DNA of 64,000 bases from Bolinopsis microptera (GCF_026151205.1 NC_087081.1:18026859-18090858); one strand, 5' to 3'. Counted from the stretch's first letter, positions 19,693 through 30,050 are shown. The notes: a model not told the origin generated them from the letters alone. Made by a program: numbers and translations.

Positions 19693-22600
19693 TCAATCAT
19701 TCGAGTGGCCTGCACCAATGAACTCCCGTTTGTGACGTATCATCTCCCTCCAAAGTTTTCGGTCACTAGCCATCTCGCTCGCTCCTTCTAGGTCTATGTC
19801 AGTGTTTCCTGTAAACGATGCAGCATCTTCCAGCAAACATTTCCTCAAGTTCTTTCTTGGACGGCCCCTAGATCTTCTCCCATGGGCAGGGGTCCAGTTA
19901 AGCAGGTACTTAGGAAGCCTAGTGTCTGGCATTCTGGTGACATGGCCAAACCAACGCAGGCGGTTTGCTCCTATGTACGTCTCTACTGGATTTATCTTTG
20001 CACGCTCCAGCACTTCAGTGTTTCTAACCCGATCGAGCCATCTTATCCTAAGTATTCTCCTCAAGCAACGCTGATGGAACACCTCAAAGCGATGTAGCTG
20101 CTTTTTGGTTGTGTTCCAAACCTCACTACCATATAACAATATTGTCAAAACCGCTGCCTTATAAATCCTGATCTTTGTATAAGACTGGATGTTGCGGTTT
20201 TTCCATATATTACTCAGTTGATTGAAGGCTCCGGAAGCTTTCTGAATCCTAGCTGACAGCTCACGGTCGATAGTACCGTCGCTGGAAATAATTGTACCTA
20301 AGTACGTAAAGTCACTAACTTGCTGTACTGGCGTGTCTTCAACAGTGATGTTCACTGTGGCTTCTTTCGTGTATGGCCGTTGAGAGGTTGCTTTACCAAT
20401 GACCATAGCCTCAGTCTTTTTACCATTGATTCTAAGACCTCCCTGGGCACCATACATACACAAAAGGTCAGTTGTTTCTTGAAGACCTTCCTCGCTGTTA
20501 TCCAGTACAGCCATGTCATCTGCATAATCTGTATCTAACACAGTGATATCATCAACGAGCGGACTGATAGATCTTTGAAGAACCGCTCCGTGGGACACCA
20601 CTTTGTTGCTTTCTGTTCTCTCAGCAGCCACATTGAGGCAGACATTAAAAAGTGGGGGACCCTGAATGTCTCCTTGGCCACTGCCTGAACTTACTTCAAA
20701 CCATTCTGATAGTTCACCATTGTGTCTAACAGCACTAACAGTTCCATTAAAGAATGCCTGTATTATTCGAATGTATTTACATGGCAGGCCATAATGACTG
20801 AAAGCTTTCCAAATATAATTCCTGTCGATGGAATCAAAAGCTGCCTTGAAGTCCACAAAATTTACATACAGGGGGAGATTATATTCAATGCAGTTATGTA
20901 TAATAGTGCGGAGTGAATAAATCTGATCAATGCATGATCTGTTCTTTCTAAACCCACACTGATTGTCTCGTAGCAGACTTTCTAAACCGTCACTCATGCG
21001 TTGTAATATGATGATTTGATACAGTTTAGATGCTGTAGATCTTAGAGTGATCCCCCTATTATTGGAGCAATGAGAGGTATCACCCTTCTTTGGTACAATT
21101 ATCACGATGCCTTTCAACCAGTCGTCAGGCACTGCTTCTGAATTCCAAACTTTAGAGAACAATTTCTCCATCCTATCCACAAGACCACTTGCCCCATACT
21201 TTAACTGCTCATTAGAGATTTCGTCAATCCCAGCACTTTTGTGATTCTTCAATTTTTTGAGACAGTTTAAAATCTCAAGTCTTGTGGGGGGACCATCACC
21301 ATCACCAAGATAAGGAAAGCATGGAACCACTTCAAGATGGTCCAGGTCAGACATATCCGCATTCGTGGGAGGAGGGTTTAATAGCTCAGAAAAATGTTCT
21401 CCCCATCTCTCTCTCTGAGCAGAGGGATCAGCAATCAACTTCCCGGATTTGTCTCTTACAGCAGTTGATTTTCGATTCTTCTTACCGGACAGTGTTTTTA
21501 TCCGTTGCCAGACTTCCCTTTGACGGCCATGGACAGCGGCTGTTTCCAGATCTGCTGCAACTCTAAGAGCCCAATTCTCGTCGTCTTTCCTGCAGCTCTT
21601 TTTGACAAGTTTGTTGGCCCGAGAATACTCGCTCCTATTGTTGTTGTCATTAGGCGCCATTTGTTTAATCTTACTGCGTTCTGCAATAAGGGTTTTTGTC
21701 TCCTGAGACAAATGCTGCTGCTTTCTGCGCCGGGGGCGCTCACCCAGTACCTCCATAGACACTTCTTTAATAGTATCCTTAACTAATGTCCATTCTCCAT
21801 CAAGATTCTCCTCCATTGGTAGGCAGCTAAAACGATTTTGAAGAGCAATGCAGTACTCTTCAACCTTGGACTGATCTCTAAGATTCTCAATTGCTGGAGA
21901 TATCCTACGAGAGGCGTTCATTTTTTGAACTGCCATAAGTTTGACTCTAAATTGACCCCGAACCAAATAATGATCGGAGCCAATGTCTGCACCCCTGCAT
22001 GATCTTACGTCAAGTAGAGAGTGACTCCACTTGGTAGAAATACAGACATGGTCAATCTGATTTACTGTGCGGCCATCTGGAGACTTCCAACTTCCTTTAT
22101 GAATATCACGATGCTGGAAAAGCGTCCCACCGATTGTCAACTGATGTAATGCACAGAAATCTAATAGTCGAAGGCCGTTGTCATTTGATGAAACGTGAAG
22201 GGAATGCTTACCAATCACACCGGACCAAGCTGAGTTATCTTGGCCAATGCGAGCATTTAGATCTCCAAGTAAAAACTTCACGTCATGAGCTGGTAGTTCA
22301 TCAAATGCCCCAGATAGCTGCTGATAAAAGTCATCCTTTACCCCGACTGCTGCATCCTCAGTTGGAGCATAAGCTATCACAATCGAAATGTTGATATGTC
22401 GACTGTGCAGCCTCGCTGCAAGAATACGTTCTGATATCGGACTGTATGAAATCAATGAATTTTTAGTCTTCTTCGAGAGGACTAAACCTACCCCTTGTCG
22501 TCTGTACCCATCACTTCTTCCTGAGTTAATAAAGAGGGACCCATCATCCAAGGTAACCTCACCAGTGCCGGGTCTGTGCGTCTCTGTCAGCCCCAAGACA

Positions 22601-22899
22601 TCCATTTTATATGCTGACATATTCTGTGACAATTCATACAGCTTTGAGGAACTGCTCTCCAATGATAACACATTCCACGTTCCCACATTAATGCTGTGTT
22701 TGATAAAGTTGCACGGGAGTGCTCTCCCCTTCTCCGGGTCCACATGAGTGATATGCTGTGAACTAATAACACTGTTGAAATAAGGCGACTTCTTTGTTCT
22801 CATCTGCACACTGGGGTCCTTGCGGCTTTGCCCAGAGCACTTCATCCTGGCTACACCCCTCCTTGAACTCCGAGAGTCACTCCACTTTTGGTTATTCAT
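19693..22899 (-). CDS. Intact non-LTR retrotransposon endonuclease/reverse transcriptase
   Basis: A single uninterrupted frame of 1068 residues. The apurinic-type endonuclease spans about 70-320: GTWNVLSL (73-80), catalytic glutamate in TETH (E106), IAYAPTE, LGDLNARIG (D213) and GSDHYLV (D309, H310). A basic linker follows, then the RT: AGIDEISNEQLK (556-567), KKGDTSHCSNNRGITL, FVDFKAAFDS (motif A, 681-690), SGSGQGDIQGPPLF (motif B), DYADDMAVLD (motif C, YADD 792-795) and FTYLGTIIS (motif E). The C-terminus, with LRWFGHVTRMPDTRLPKY and HGRRSRGRPRKN, is typical of the RTE-like elements often annotated as craniofacial development protein 2-like. All catalytic residues expected from memory are present, so this copy could be functional. 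The exact clade is uncertain. The 3' UTR is very short, as in RTE elements. Confidence 0.92.
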   Translation of the reverse strand: MNNQKWSDSRSSRRGVARMKCSGQSRKDPSVQMRTKKSPYFNSVISSQHITHVDPEKGRALPCNFIKHSINVGTWNVLSLESSSSKLYELSQNMSAYKMDVLGLTETHRPGTGEVTLDDGSLFINSGRSDGYRRQGVGLVLSKKTKNSLISYSPISERILAARLHSRHINISIVIAYAPTEDAAVGVKDDFYQQLSGAFDELPAHDVKFLLGDLNARIGQDNSAWSGVIGKHSLHVSSNDNGLRLLDFCALHQLTIGGTLFQHRDIHKGSWKSPDGRTVNQIDHVCISTKWSHSLLDVRSCRGADIGSDHYLVRGQFRVKLMAVQKMNASRRISPAIENLRDQSKVEEYCIALQNRFSCLPMEENLDGEWTLVKDTIKEVSMEVLGERPRRRKQQHLSQETKTLIAERSKIKQMAPNDNNNRSEYSRANKLVKKSCRKDDENWALRVAADLETAAVHGRQREVWQRIKTLSGKKNRKSTAVRDKSGKLIADPSAQRERWGEHFSELLNPPPTNADMSDLDHLEVVPCFPYLGDGDGPPTRLEILNCLKKLKNHKSAGIDEISNEQLKYGASGLVDRMEKLFSKVWNSEAVPDDWLKGIVIIVPKKGDTSHCSNNRGITLRSTASKLYQIIILQRMSDGLESLLRDNQCGFRKNRSCIDQIYSLRTIIHNCIEYNLPLYVNFVDFKAAFDSIDRNYIWKAFSHYGLPCKYIRIIQAFFNGTVSAVRHNGELSEWFEVSSGSGQGDIQGPPLFNVCLNVAAERTESNKVVSHGAVLQRSISPLVDDITVLDTDYADDMAVLDNSEEGLQETTDLLCMYGAQGGLRINGKKTEAMVIGKATSQRPYTKEATVNITVEDTPVQQVSDFTYLGTIISSDGTIDRELSARIQKASGAFNQLSNIWKNRNIQSYTKIRIYKAAVLTILLYGSEVWNTTKKQLHRFEVFHQRCLRRILRIRWLDRVRNTEVLERAKINPVETYIGANRLRWFGHVTRMPDTRLPKYLLNWTPAHGRRSRGRPRKNLRKCLLEDAASFTGNTDIDLEGASEMASDRKLWREMIRHKREFIGAGHSND

Positions 22900-23160
22900 T
22901 GATGTTTCAGTAGCTATTTTAAGGTTGAAGGGTAGCTGGCCCCTCGAACCTGGTAGTTTTTTGTCGACCTTTACTGGTCTAGATCCATAGTTTTTTGTTG
23001 CACCTCATCTGTTTAAACTGGAATCACCCAGAACAGATTACTGTACTTAATAGTGGCACCTCGTAAAGGGTGTACTTTGGTCATTGAAATAGGAGAGGTT
23101 ATAAGTTACACGATCACTATTTCCTGAGATTATAAAAATCTCTTGCCACTTAGTAAAGGG
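22900..23160 (-). other. 5' region of the LINE at 19693-22899
   Basis: This lies upstream of the LINE start codon. No coding sequence. It ends against the flanking copy of the 24 bp minisatellite unit at about 23152, which probably marks the 5' insertion boundary. It likely holds the internal promoter, but no motif can be assigned. Confidence 0.4.
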
Positions 23161-23189
23161 GGAAATATAATAACTTAGTAAAGCATTTA
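23152..23189. repeat. 24 bp minisatellite unit on the 5' side of the LINE
   Basis: One to one and a half copies of the unit found in the array at 19490-19667 (CTTAGTAAAGGGGGAAATAT). Together with that array it brackets the LINE. Confidence 0.85.
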
Positions 23190-23261
23190 GCAGGAATGCA
23201 TTTAGCAGGAACGCACTAAAAACGCGCGTTTATAAATATAAATATTACATTTCTTAATTAC

Positions 23262-23365
23262 ATGACCTCATGTCATACGTTGTATAATCCGCCGCGCACG
23301 AGTGCGCGGCTCCCCCTGTATCGTAGAAACTCCATAGTGAAACGACCATGGGGGTCACGACGTGA
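23262..23365. repeat. ~100 bp dispersed repeat with GCGCAC hairpin (copy 1)
   Basis: TGTCATACGTTGTATAATCC is followed by a hairpin of CCGCGCAC and GTGCGCGG, then GTATCGT and ACGTGATACA. A second copy in the same direction is at 26000-26106. Function unknown; no tRNA A and B boxes are evident. Confidence 0.75.
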
Positions 23366-23480
23366 TACAACTCACGGCTTAGTCGATCAGGGCTTCGCTT
23401 TTAACCTGAGGCACCCGTATTCTGGGCCCGCCGACGATAGTTTTATTATCACTTTTTGGCAATAATGAATAACTAATAAT

Positions 23481-23815
23481 CACAGTGCTGGCAAGCACGA
23501 CCGTTGCATTTATTGTGGGTATACTATGTACCCCATTTAATATTATACCCCCTTTACTATTATACCCCCTTTACTATTATACCCCATTTGGTACACGTTA
23601 CAAGCCTCTTTCGTGCACGCGAAGCGTGCACTCCGGCCGAAGGCCGCCGCCTCCGGCAGGAGTTTTCCAGGCATTAACACTCATCAGAAGTCGTTCAGCA
23701 GATTTATTTTTAGTTCAAAACATTCTAATTTGATGTCAAAGATGACAGGAATAAAAAATAGTTATGTTGAGATTTTTAAGAAATTTGCATAAAATACTTG
23801 CCAGCACTGTTATAC
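23481..23815. mobile_element. Small MITE with ACAGTGCTGGCAAG termini
   Basis: ACAGTGCTGGCAAG at about 23482 is matched by inverted CTTGCCAGCACTGT ending at about 23813. Inside are three TATACCCCNTTTACTAT-type units and a GC-rich set of hairpins (GTGCACGCGAAGCGTGCAC, GGCCGAAGGCC). No coding potential. Superfamily not determined. Confidence 0.65.
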
Positions 23816-25040
23816 GAAATTCGGTAAAAAACCCAAAATCACCATATTCAGGTGCCTTAAAAACCATGTTAAAATTGAGTTAGAGATCTGAAATTTTTCA
23901 GGGCGTCTAGACGTTGACCAAATCGACTGCAAAAAAAGTTTCAGGTTTCAGGAGCATCGGGAAATGGGTTTTCTAGAACCCCTGTTTTACGACAGATTGT
24001 CGTGATATATACATACATATTCAGGGATAGACGCTTTGCCAGTCAATTGTAACCTGTATTTAAGTGTCCATAGATTCAAAAGTATAAAAGATACAGCCAT
24101 TTCCGACCACAGGTCTTGCAAATAATTGTTTACACTTTAGTTTACATTGTATAAAAAATTATTTGACGTCATAAACACCCATTGATGACGTCATCAAGTT
24201 AACCGTTTTTAAAACTTGATTTTTGACAAAGTAATAACTTTTAAAATTAATTTTACACCATTAAGGAGTAATTTAATTCAAAATCTGAGGAAATTTTTAC
24301 CTTAGATAATTGTTCAAGCATTCTGAAAATCTACCGGAAAGTTTTTCTAGCTTGCTCCTTCATAAAGATATTCGTCATTGAAGTTTGTGCTTTTTTGAAG
24401 AATTATTTTATAAAAACGTCAATTTTGCGATTTAGTATTCTCTGGTGTTGGGCCATGCCTTGGGTTGTGGAGCTCAGTTCTGCTTCCTATAGGTATAAAT
24501 TGTGCATTAGGCTAGTTTTAAAGTTGAAAATCGAAAAGTTGCACACGTGGGGACACGCCCAAATTGATAGAAAATTGCTAAAATCACTGAAAATTGCTGT
24601 TTTCGTCATTTTCTGTCAACTTTAGAGTGCCGTTGTGATTACAGTTCTTCTTGAAATACTTTGAAACTTTGCATGCTTATCAAACTATATATAAAACAAT
24701 TACATGCAAAAATTTACGGCGATTCAATATTGGATGCGCACGCAACGTCCGCTCAAAGTTTGCACGTTCGAAAGGTGAGAATTTTGCTCATTCGTGATTT
24801 CCAACAAATTCTGCTTTGTCACGACAGTTTAATGTCATTATATATGAATTTAATGCCAACTTGAATGAGTATTAGGTGGCATATTCAGTCAGTGATCGAC
24901 CGATATGCTTCCTTAAACACAAGGAAATGTTTTTAAAGGAAAAATTTCGAAATCGTTGAAACTTCCTCCTTATTAATGAAGATATCAGTTTATATTTCGA
25001 CTTTATAAAGTACCCTGACATTATAATCAAAAAGAGATGA
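23816..25040. other. Non-coding stretch
   Basis: No gene recognised. Two TGACGTCA-like sites flank a short spacer near 24163-24199. The short open frames at 24395-24625 and 24661-24864 have no family features. Confidence 0.4.
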
Positions 25041-25041
25041 T

Positions 25042-25563
25042 ATTTTACCAAAACCCATAATCATGGGTAGAGTGGACCGCTGCTAGTGTCTCTCTTTCCC
25101 AAACAAAAGGAAATGATATTGATATTAATTTGATTGACCGTTCTCAGTTCTCAAATGCAAAATGATACCGAGAATGAAATCGGTCGCTCGCTTTTCCCAT
25201 TCATTTACAATTGTAATAGATTAAGAAGAACTACCCAAAGGCAGCTGTACTCGGCAATAAAGATTCAATAAACTTCAGCTAATTCAATAAGTAATATCTA
25301 CCACCCTTACCCCGAAATACTAGGTATCGACCCGAACGCAACCCAAAGAGATTTTTACAGCATCTGATTGATGTAATCAATCGAAACTTATTACAATTCG
25401 TAAGCCGTGAATGAATGGGAAAAGCGAGCGACCAATTTCATTCTCGGTATCATTTTGCATTTGAGAACGGTCAATCAAATTAATATCATTTCCTTTTGTT
25501 TGGGAAAGAGAGACACTAGCAGGCAGCGGTACACTCTACCCATGATTATGGGTTTTGGTAAAA
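25042..25563. mobile_element. Foldback MITE with ~160 bp arms
   Basis: The left arm, 25042-25205, starts TTTTACCAAAACCCATAATC and runs through GAGTGGACCGCTGC and GGAAATGATATTGATATTAA to GGTCGCTCGCTTTTCCCATT. The right arm, 25408-25563, is its inverted copy. A loop of about 200 bases contains an open stretch without coding signs. A solo end is at 16925-16962. Confidence 0.88.
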
Positions 25564-25999
25564 TACCTTAGTAATATAATCAGCAAAGCACGATACAGTA
25601 TGATATGGAATTTAGCTTGAATGTGAAACATACTGAAATAGTTACCCAGTCGTAAAATTTATAGCCACTTTTCCCGCCTTAATCAGATTCCTAGTCACTT
25701 TTCATATATATATTTAAGCCATCGGGCCAAATTGTGGTACTGGTAGTGGTAGCAATTTGTATTCAAGCAGATTATGATGCCGATTACTGATTACTGCATA
25801 CTGGTTAGGCTGAGGCAAATTATGATGAAAGTGGAAAGATGTGCGGCGTATGGCAGCTGATTTTTAAAATTGTAAGTACTTGCGTACTTTGCGGAAACGT
25901 TTATCGCAAGAAATACGTGCGTATTCCATATTCGGACAAAATTTAACAATAACATCAAAAAACTCTTTTTCTGAAACTGCAAAATGGGCCGTTTTTTCT

Positions 26000-26106
26000 T
26001 GTCATACGTTGTATGACCCGCCGCGCACGAAGTGCGCGGCTCCCTCTGTATCGTCGAAGACTATAGTGTATAGTGAAGCGACAGTGGGGGTCACCACGTG
26101 ATACAA
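26000..26106. repeat. ~100 bp dispersed repeat with GCGCAC hairpin (copy 2)
   Basis: Same direction and structure as the copy at 23262-23365, with about 85-90 percent identity by eye. The hairpin reads CCGCGCACGAAGTGCGCGG. Confidence 0.75.
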
Positions 26107-26207
26107 GTTTTTTCCACGTATTTCTTAAAGTTAAAATTTTGACAAACGGCGTATTTTCGGCGTATTTAAAATTTATGCAGGGGGTATCTTCTGAAAGCCA
26201 AAGGGGC

Positions 26208-26435
26208 GCGGCTCTTACTAATTCGCTCGCCCAAAAAATTTCACGTGACATACAATTATTATTTTTACGGTTTTGCAGCCGTAACTCTCCAGGGAAGCAT
26301 TTTTACCCTACGTCATGGGGGATGATTCGGAATCAGCGTCAAAAAATACACCGATCAATTTCATACCCAAAGGGCCTTTTCTCAAGAATTTTCTTAAAAT
26401 TTGGGCGAGCGATTTAGTAGCGGAAAGGGGCAGCA
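26208..26435. mobile_element. MITE with GGGCGAGCGA arms (copy B, without telomere repeats)
   Basis: Left arm CTCTTACTAATTCGCTCGCC, right arm GGGCGAGCGATTTAGTAGCG. Shared internal blocks are TTCACGTGA, TTTTGCAGCCG, GATTCGGAATCAGCGTC and ATTTTCTTAAAATTTGGGCG. Unlike copy A it lacks the TTAGGG core. Confidence 0.8.
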
Positions 26436-26958
26436 AAATTTTCACTAGATTGTTTTATGAATAATAAATGCACTTGACCACAATTATTGTGTATTGTGGA
26501 TCACTATTAAGCAAATAAATTGATTCTTTGTAGCAGCAGCTACCAGGACGACAACCGATTGAAACAATTTATTCGACTATAGTAAAAATTAAAAATTTTC
26601 TAAAGGTATTTACAAGATTGATTGTACAATATTTTACACAATAACCAAAAATATAATGTTTATCTCGGTAATCGGATTAAAATTCAACGTTTCGAATACA
26701 TTTTTGGCAAAATAACATGTAAATGTAATAACAATCGTCGAGCAGGGCCATTGGGCCAATCAGCAATCACATCTTGTCCTGTTATTGTTAAACCTCTGAC
26801 AAATCAATAAAATCTGACAGGAACTACTAGTACTGTCGATCCATAACCAACCCTTATTTTTAAGAAGTTGTTTGTACTTCTGGCAGATCAAAAATGCTTG
26901 CTAAGCAACATCGCATAGGTGATGTGTGAACCTGAAATAAACAAGTTCCTTCAGAAGC
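26436..26958. other. 3' flank of the minus-strand gene
   Basis: AT-rich sequence with no recognised feature. The gene reading leftward stops at 26959. No clear polyadenylation signal was identified. Confidence 0.35.
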
Positions 26959-29282
26959 TCAAACGTTATCTAAATCTTCTAGGATCCGTTTATGTTGAAT
27001 GTGTCGTCTCACTCTCTCTTGCAGAATGTCTTCCCTCAAAATACTCGGTTCTTTTTCGATCATATCTGGAAGAGGCGAAAGATTCGGCTTCCTTTTAGCT
27101 GGTATCGGTCTGGGAATCTTGCTCGCATACTGGTGTGCCTGGAAAGAACATATCGGCAATAAATTCGTATCCAAAATTTGCAATCGATTCTCAAAATAAC
27201 CAAATAAGAATTAGGAGCCCCTGAACTTTCAAGGGAAAAAAAGCTCTCAGCACAAAGAAGTTCGAAAGCTTACTAGCTAGCCTCTTGCAAGATCTATCAA
27301 TGACCGAGGTGATACAAGTAAAGTAAAGTAAAAATAAAGTAAAATAAGGACCGGATTTGACGGGATGATAATTAATCACTCTACACTCGACTGTCACGTG
27401 ACTTTTTTAACCCGTTCTCTCTCTGGTCCTGAACGACTATTCGAAACCCTAACCCTCTTATCTGATCCCAACCCTAACCCTAACCCAATCCTTAACAAAA
27501 GCATATGCTGAAACCCTAACCCTAACGAGAAATTTGACTAACTTCCTTATACGGTCATATCACGTGATCGAGACAGTTTTTCGCCTATATCTCGTCAGGG
27601 GAGCATTTTAACCCTATGTCATGGGGGGTGATTCGGAATCAGCGTCCGAAAATACATCGATTGAAGTTGGTTTCAACTGTCGGGGGCCCTTTTAGAACAA
27701 TTTCGAAGATCGACTGTAGAGTGATTTAGTACGCTCGGATTTGACGCGTAACTACAATAAATATCGTGACGGTACGCGCGCATGAAACATGCTTGTTGCG
27801 CTTAATAGCCTCTTATTAATTCTAATGCGCGTTCCAAATATCAAGCTCTTCGAAACGGTTGCTATGTACGGTTGCTATGGGATAACCATCACAAAGTCAA
27901 ACGGCCATATTGTTAGCTTCAAAGTGCCTGCCTGATTGATACAACCGTCTACTGGCAATCCTCAGTTTGACAACGTTGGCAGAGAGGCGTATACGTGGTC
28001 ATCTTATTGAAGCGTTCAATTGGTTATAAGCGGTTTGGCCGATTATGTATCGGGAATGTTCGGAATGATCAGATCCGGTCTTAATCTGATATTAAACAGC
28101 GGATACTGTAAAAGTAGCGAGTTAGACCATACGGTATACTAGATAGTCTAGTACATAGTACACATAACTGAGAACAAACTTCCTCCGGACGTCAAGAGTT
28201 CTAAGACACTGTCTAAAGACAGTTCTAAGTTTTAAAGTCAAATTTGAAGGATTTAAGAAAGATAGGATTTCTAAAAGTAGTGCAAATAATTGTTATTTTT
28301 GGAACGTTTCGAATGAAGTGTTTGTAAAAAAGTTAAAAGTTGAACATTCCGAGTGGCACCATTGTTTTGGTTTTGGCATATTAAAAAAAAAAGAAAAAGA
28401 AATATTTCGAATGAAGTTTTAGGAAGATATGCATTATTATTTGATTTGTTTTTAATTTGATTTGCGGGAGAAATCTCACATTTAATATCAAATTGAGGGA
28501 GACACTTCACATCTATATTATAATTCGAAAGATTCTCTTTGTTTGTACAACCACCCACGTGAAAATAGATGAAAAATAGGTAGTTGCAAAGTAACCATGG
28601 TAATGGTGTTGAAACGCGGTGTAGTTGGTGTTGTACACACTGCACTGATAATGATATCACGTTGAACGTGTAATGTAAATATAGTGTGGATACATGCGAA
28701 TATATATTCTAAATAACTGATATTAATTATACATTATAAGATCAAAGAATATTGCAAGTAAAATTTTTGTTAGCTACGATCCCGGTCCCAATCCCGGCCC
28801 CGGTCTTATTCCCGGTCCCGGTCCCGGTCTTATTCCCGGTCCCGGCACTTTTTTCCAATCCCAGTCCCGGGATCGGCCAAAAAAGCGGTCCCGGTCGATG
28901 CTTGCTGACTATTTATATTTCTTTAGAATTACTGACTATTTACATTTCTTTAGAAATACTGACTATTTATATTACTTAAGAAATACTGACTATTTACATT
29001 ACTTTAGAAATACTGACTATTTATATTACTTTAGAGATACTGACTATTTATAGAACTTTAGAAATACTTAATATTTCTAGATCTTTAGAAATAATTACTA
29101 TTTCTAGATCCTTAGAAATACTTATTACTTACTATTTATAGATTATTAGAAATACTTACTATTTCCGACTTTGATGGTGGCTGGTATCTGGGGTTGACAG
29201 ATTTCCTCTTAGGAAATTCTTTGGTCCTATGCTCTGAACGTAGCTGCTGTGCGTACAGTGAAATTCTCTTACTTTTCTCCAT
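26959..29282 (-). CDS. Unrecognised small basic protein, two exons seen
   Basis: Exon 29282-29160 follows a TTTTTGCAG acceptor and begins with ATG. It encodes 41 residues (MEKSKRISLYAQQLRS to PPSKSEI) and ends at a GTAAGT donor in phase 0. Exon 27138-26959 follows a TTCTTTCCAG acceptor in phase 0 and encodes 59 residues (AHQYASKIPRPIPAKRKP to RILEDLDNV) before TGA. The joined product is about 100 residues, strongly basic and proline-rich in the middle, ending in a charged helix (LREDILQERVRRHIQHKRIL). The short YAxxIPxPxPxKxK-like motif recalls several basic ciliary or centrosomal proteins, but I cannot name one. Further upstream exons to the right are possible, because the ATG directly follows an acceptor. 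Confidence 0.5.
27377..27732. mobile_element. MITE related to copies A and B with CCCTAA repeats (copy C)
   Basis: Ends ATCACTCTACACTCGA and the inverted TCGACTGTAGAGTGAT. It shares with copies A and B the blocks ATTCGGAATCAGCGTC, CCTATGTCATGGGGGG and TCACGTGA. It carries CCCTAACCCTAACCC-type tracts at about 27447-27523. It lies within the intron of the minus-strand gene at 26959-29282. Confidence 0.72.
27733..28770. other. Intron of the minus-strand gene, no feature recognised
   Basis: No repeats or domains seen. The 129-residue minus-strand frame at 28271-28660 is low in complexity, rich in N, L and F, and does not look like a gene. Confidence 0.4.
28780..28895. repeat. CCCGGT-type simple repeat
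   Basis: Imperfect CCCGGTCCCGGT units interrupted by CTTATT and CAAT spacers. No coding support. Confidence 0.85.
28905..29159. repeat. ~28 bp minisatellite abutting a splice donor
   Basis: About nine diverged copies of a unit resembling TACTGACTATTTATATTACT with TTAGAAA run up to the exon end at 29160. On the minus strand each unit resembles the donor region of that exon (GTAAGTATTTCTAA or GTCAGTATTTCTAA). Confidence 0.85.
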
Positions 29283-29459
29283 CTGCAAAAATAAAGACAT
29301 CAAGATGAATAGTATAAGTAACATCCCGAAATTCTAAAATTTATGCAATACACCGATACTAATTAATATAACCAATTCCGCGATAATCTAATTAAAAGCT
29401 TGTTAATCTAATTAACTAGTTGTTAATTAGCCAACTAGTTAATCTAATTAACAGCTAGT

Positions 29460-29556
29460 AAAGGCATCATGTAGCCTCCAGGCTCGACAAACCCCGACAG
29501 ACCCCGACGTGTCGAGATATGTCGTATCATGTCGGGCCCACCGGCTACATGATGCC
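29460..29556. mobile_element. Tiny inverted-repeat element
   Basis: AAGGCATCATGTAGCC and the inverted GGCTACATGATGCCTT enclose about 65 bases containing GACAAACCCCGACAGACCCC and TGTCGAGATATGTCG. The whole can fold as a hairpin. It sits within the diffuse start of the 20 bp array, just before the G tract. Confidence 0.7.
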
Positions 29557-29564
29557 TTAGTTAA

Positions 29565-29599
<35 letters not shown>
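29565..29599. repeat. Uninterrupted run of 35 guanines
   Basis: A single-base G tract on the plus strand. The translations of its complement (poly-proline) are not genes. Confidence 0.97.
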
Positions 29600-29601
<2 letters not shown>

Positions 29602-30050
29602 ATGGGTATTTTTTTGTGAAACTTGATTTCGAGATAGCAGTTGACCAACAAACTAAGACCAGTGACCGAACTTTTGAGGGGGTCCCGGACCCCAACCGCC
29701 AAACGGTGCCCGCTGGGCAGCCACGCTCATATTTGGTCAAAATTAGGCCCAATTTAGCCAAATACCCTGAACATGCCTAACATCCAGGTTTAAGGTGCTC
29801 TACTTGTAGCTAGTGGTCTCCTGAACTCGTATGTGAAATTTCATCAAGATTGAACCAAAAATGACTGAGTTATGAGCCAAAAACCATATGCCCATATTTG
29901 GGCATACGCACCAAATTTGGTAGATTTCGTCCCATAAATTGGTCAAATATTAATATTTTTGAATGAGACTTACTTTATATGAAAGGTAAGCTTAAAATAG
30001 ATATTCTCTGGTAGTTATAGCTTTATATATATTTAAATTAGGATAAGGCC
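29600..30050. repeat. Dispersed repeat related to 43650-44240
   Basis: Shared blocks include TATATGAAAGGTAAGC in the same direction, and the CATATTTGGGCATA and CCATAAATTGGTCAA blocks, which appear inverted in the other copy. No coding sequence. Probably a non-autonomous element with rearranged parts. Confidence 0.5.

Noticed and set aside
19796-22747. Several plus-strand open frames of 60-119 residues
   Set aside because: They are shadows of the long minus-strand retrotransposon frame.
27017-27199. Plus-strand frame of 66 residues with a hydrophobic segment
   Set aside because: It is antisense to the better-supported exon at 26959-27138, which has a proper acceptor and joins an upstream exon in phase.
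28271-28660. Minus-strand frame of 129 residues
   Set aside because: Low-complexity, N-, L- and F-rich translation of AT-rich intron DNA, with no domain.
29448-29761. Poly-proline containing minus-strand frames
   Set aside because: The prolines come from the G35 tract; the flanks show no protein family.
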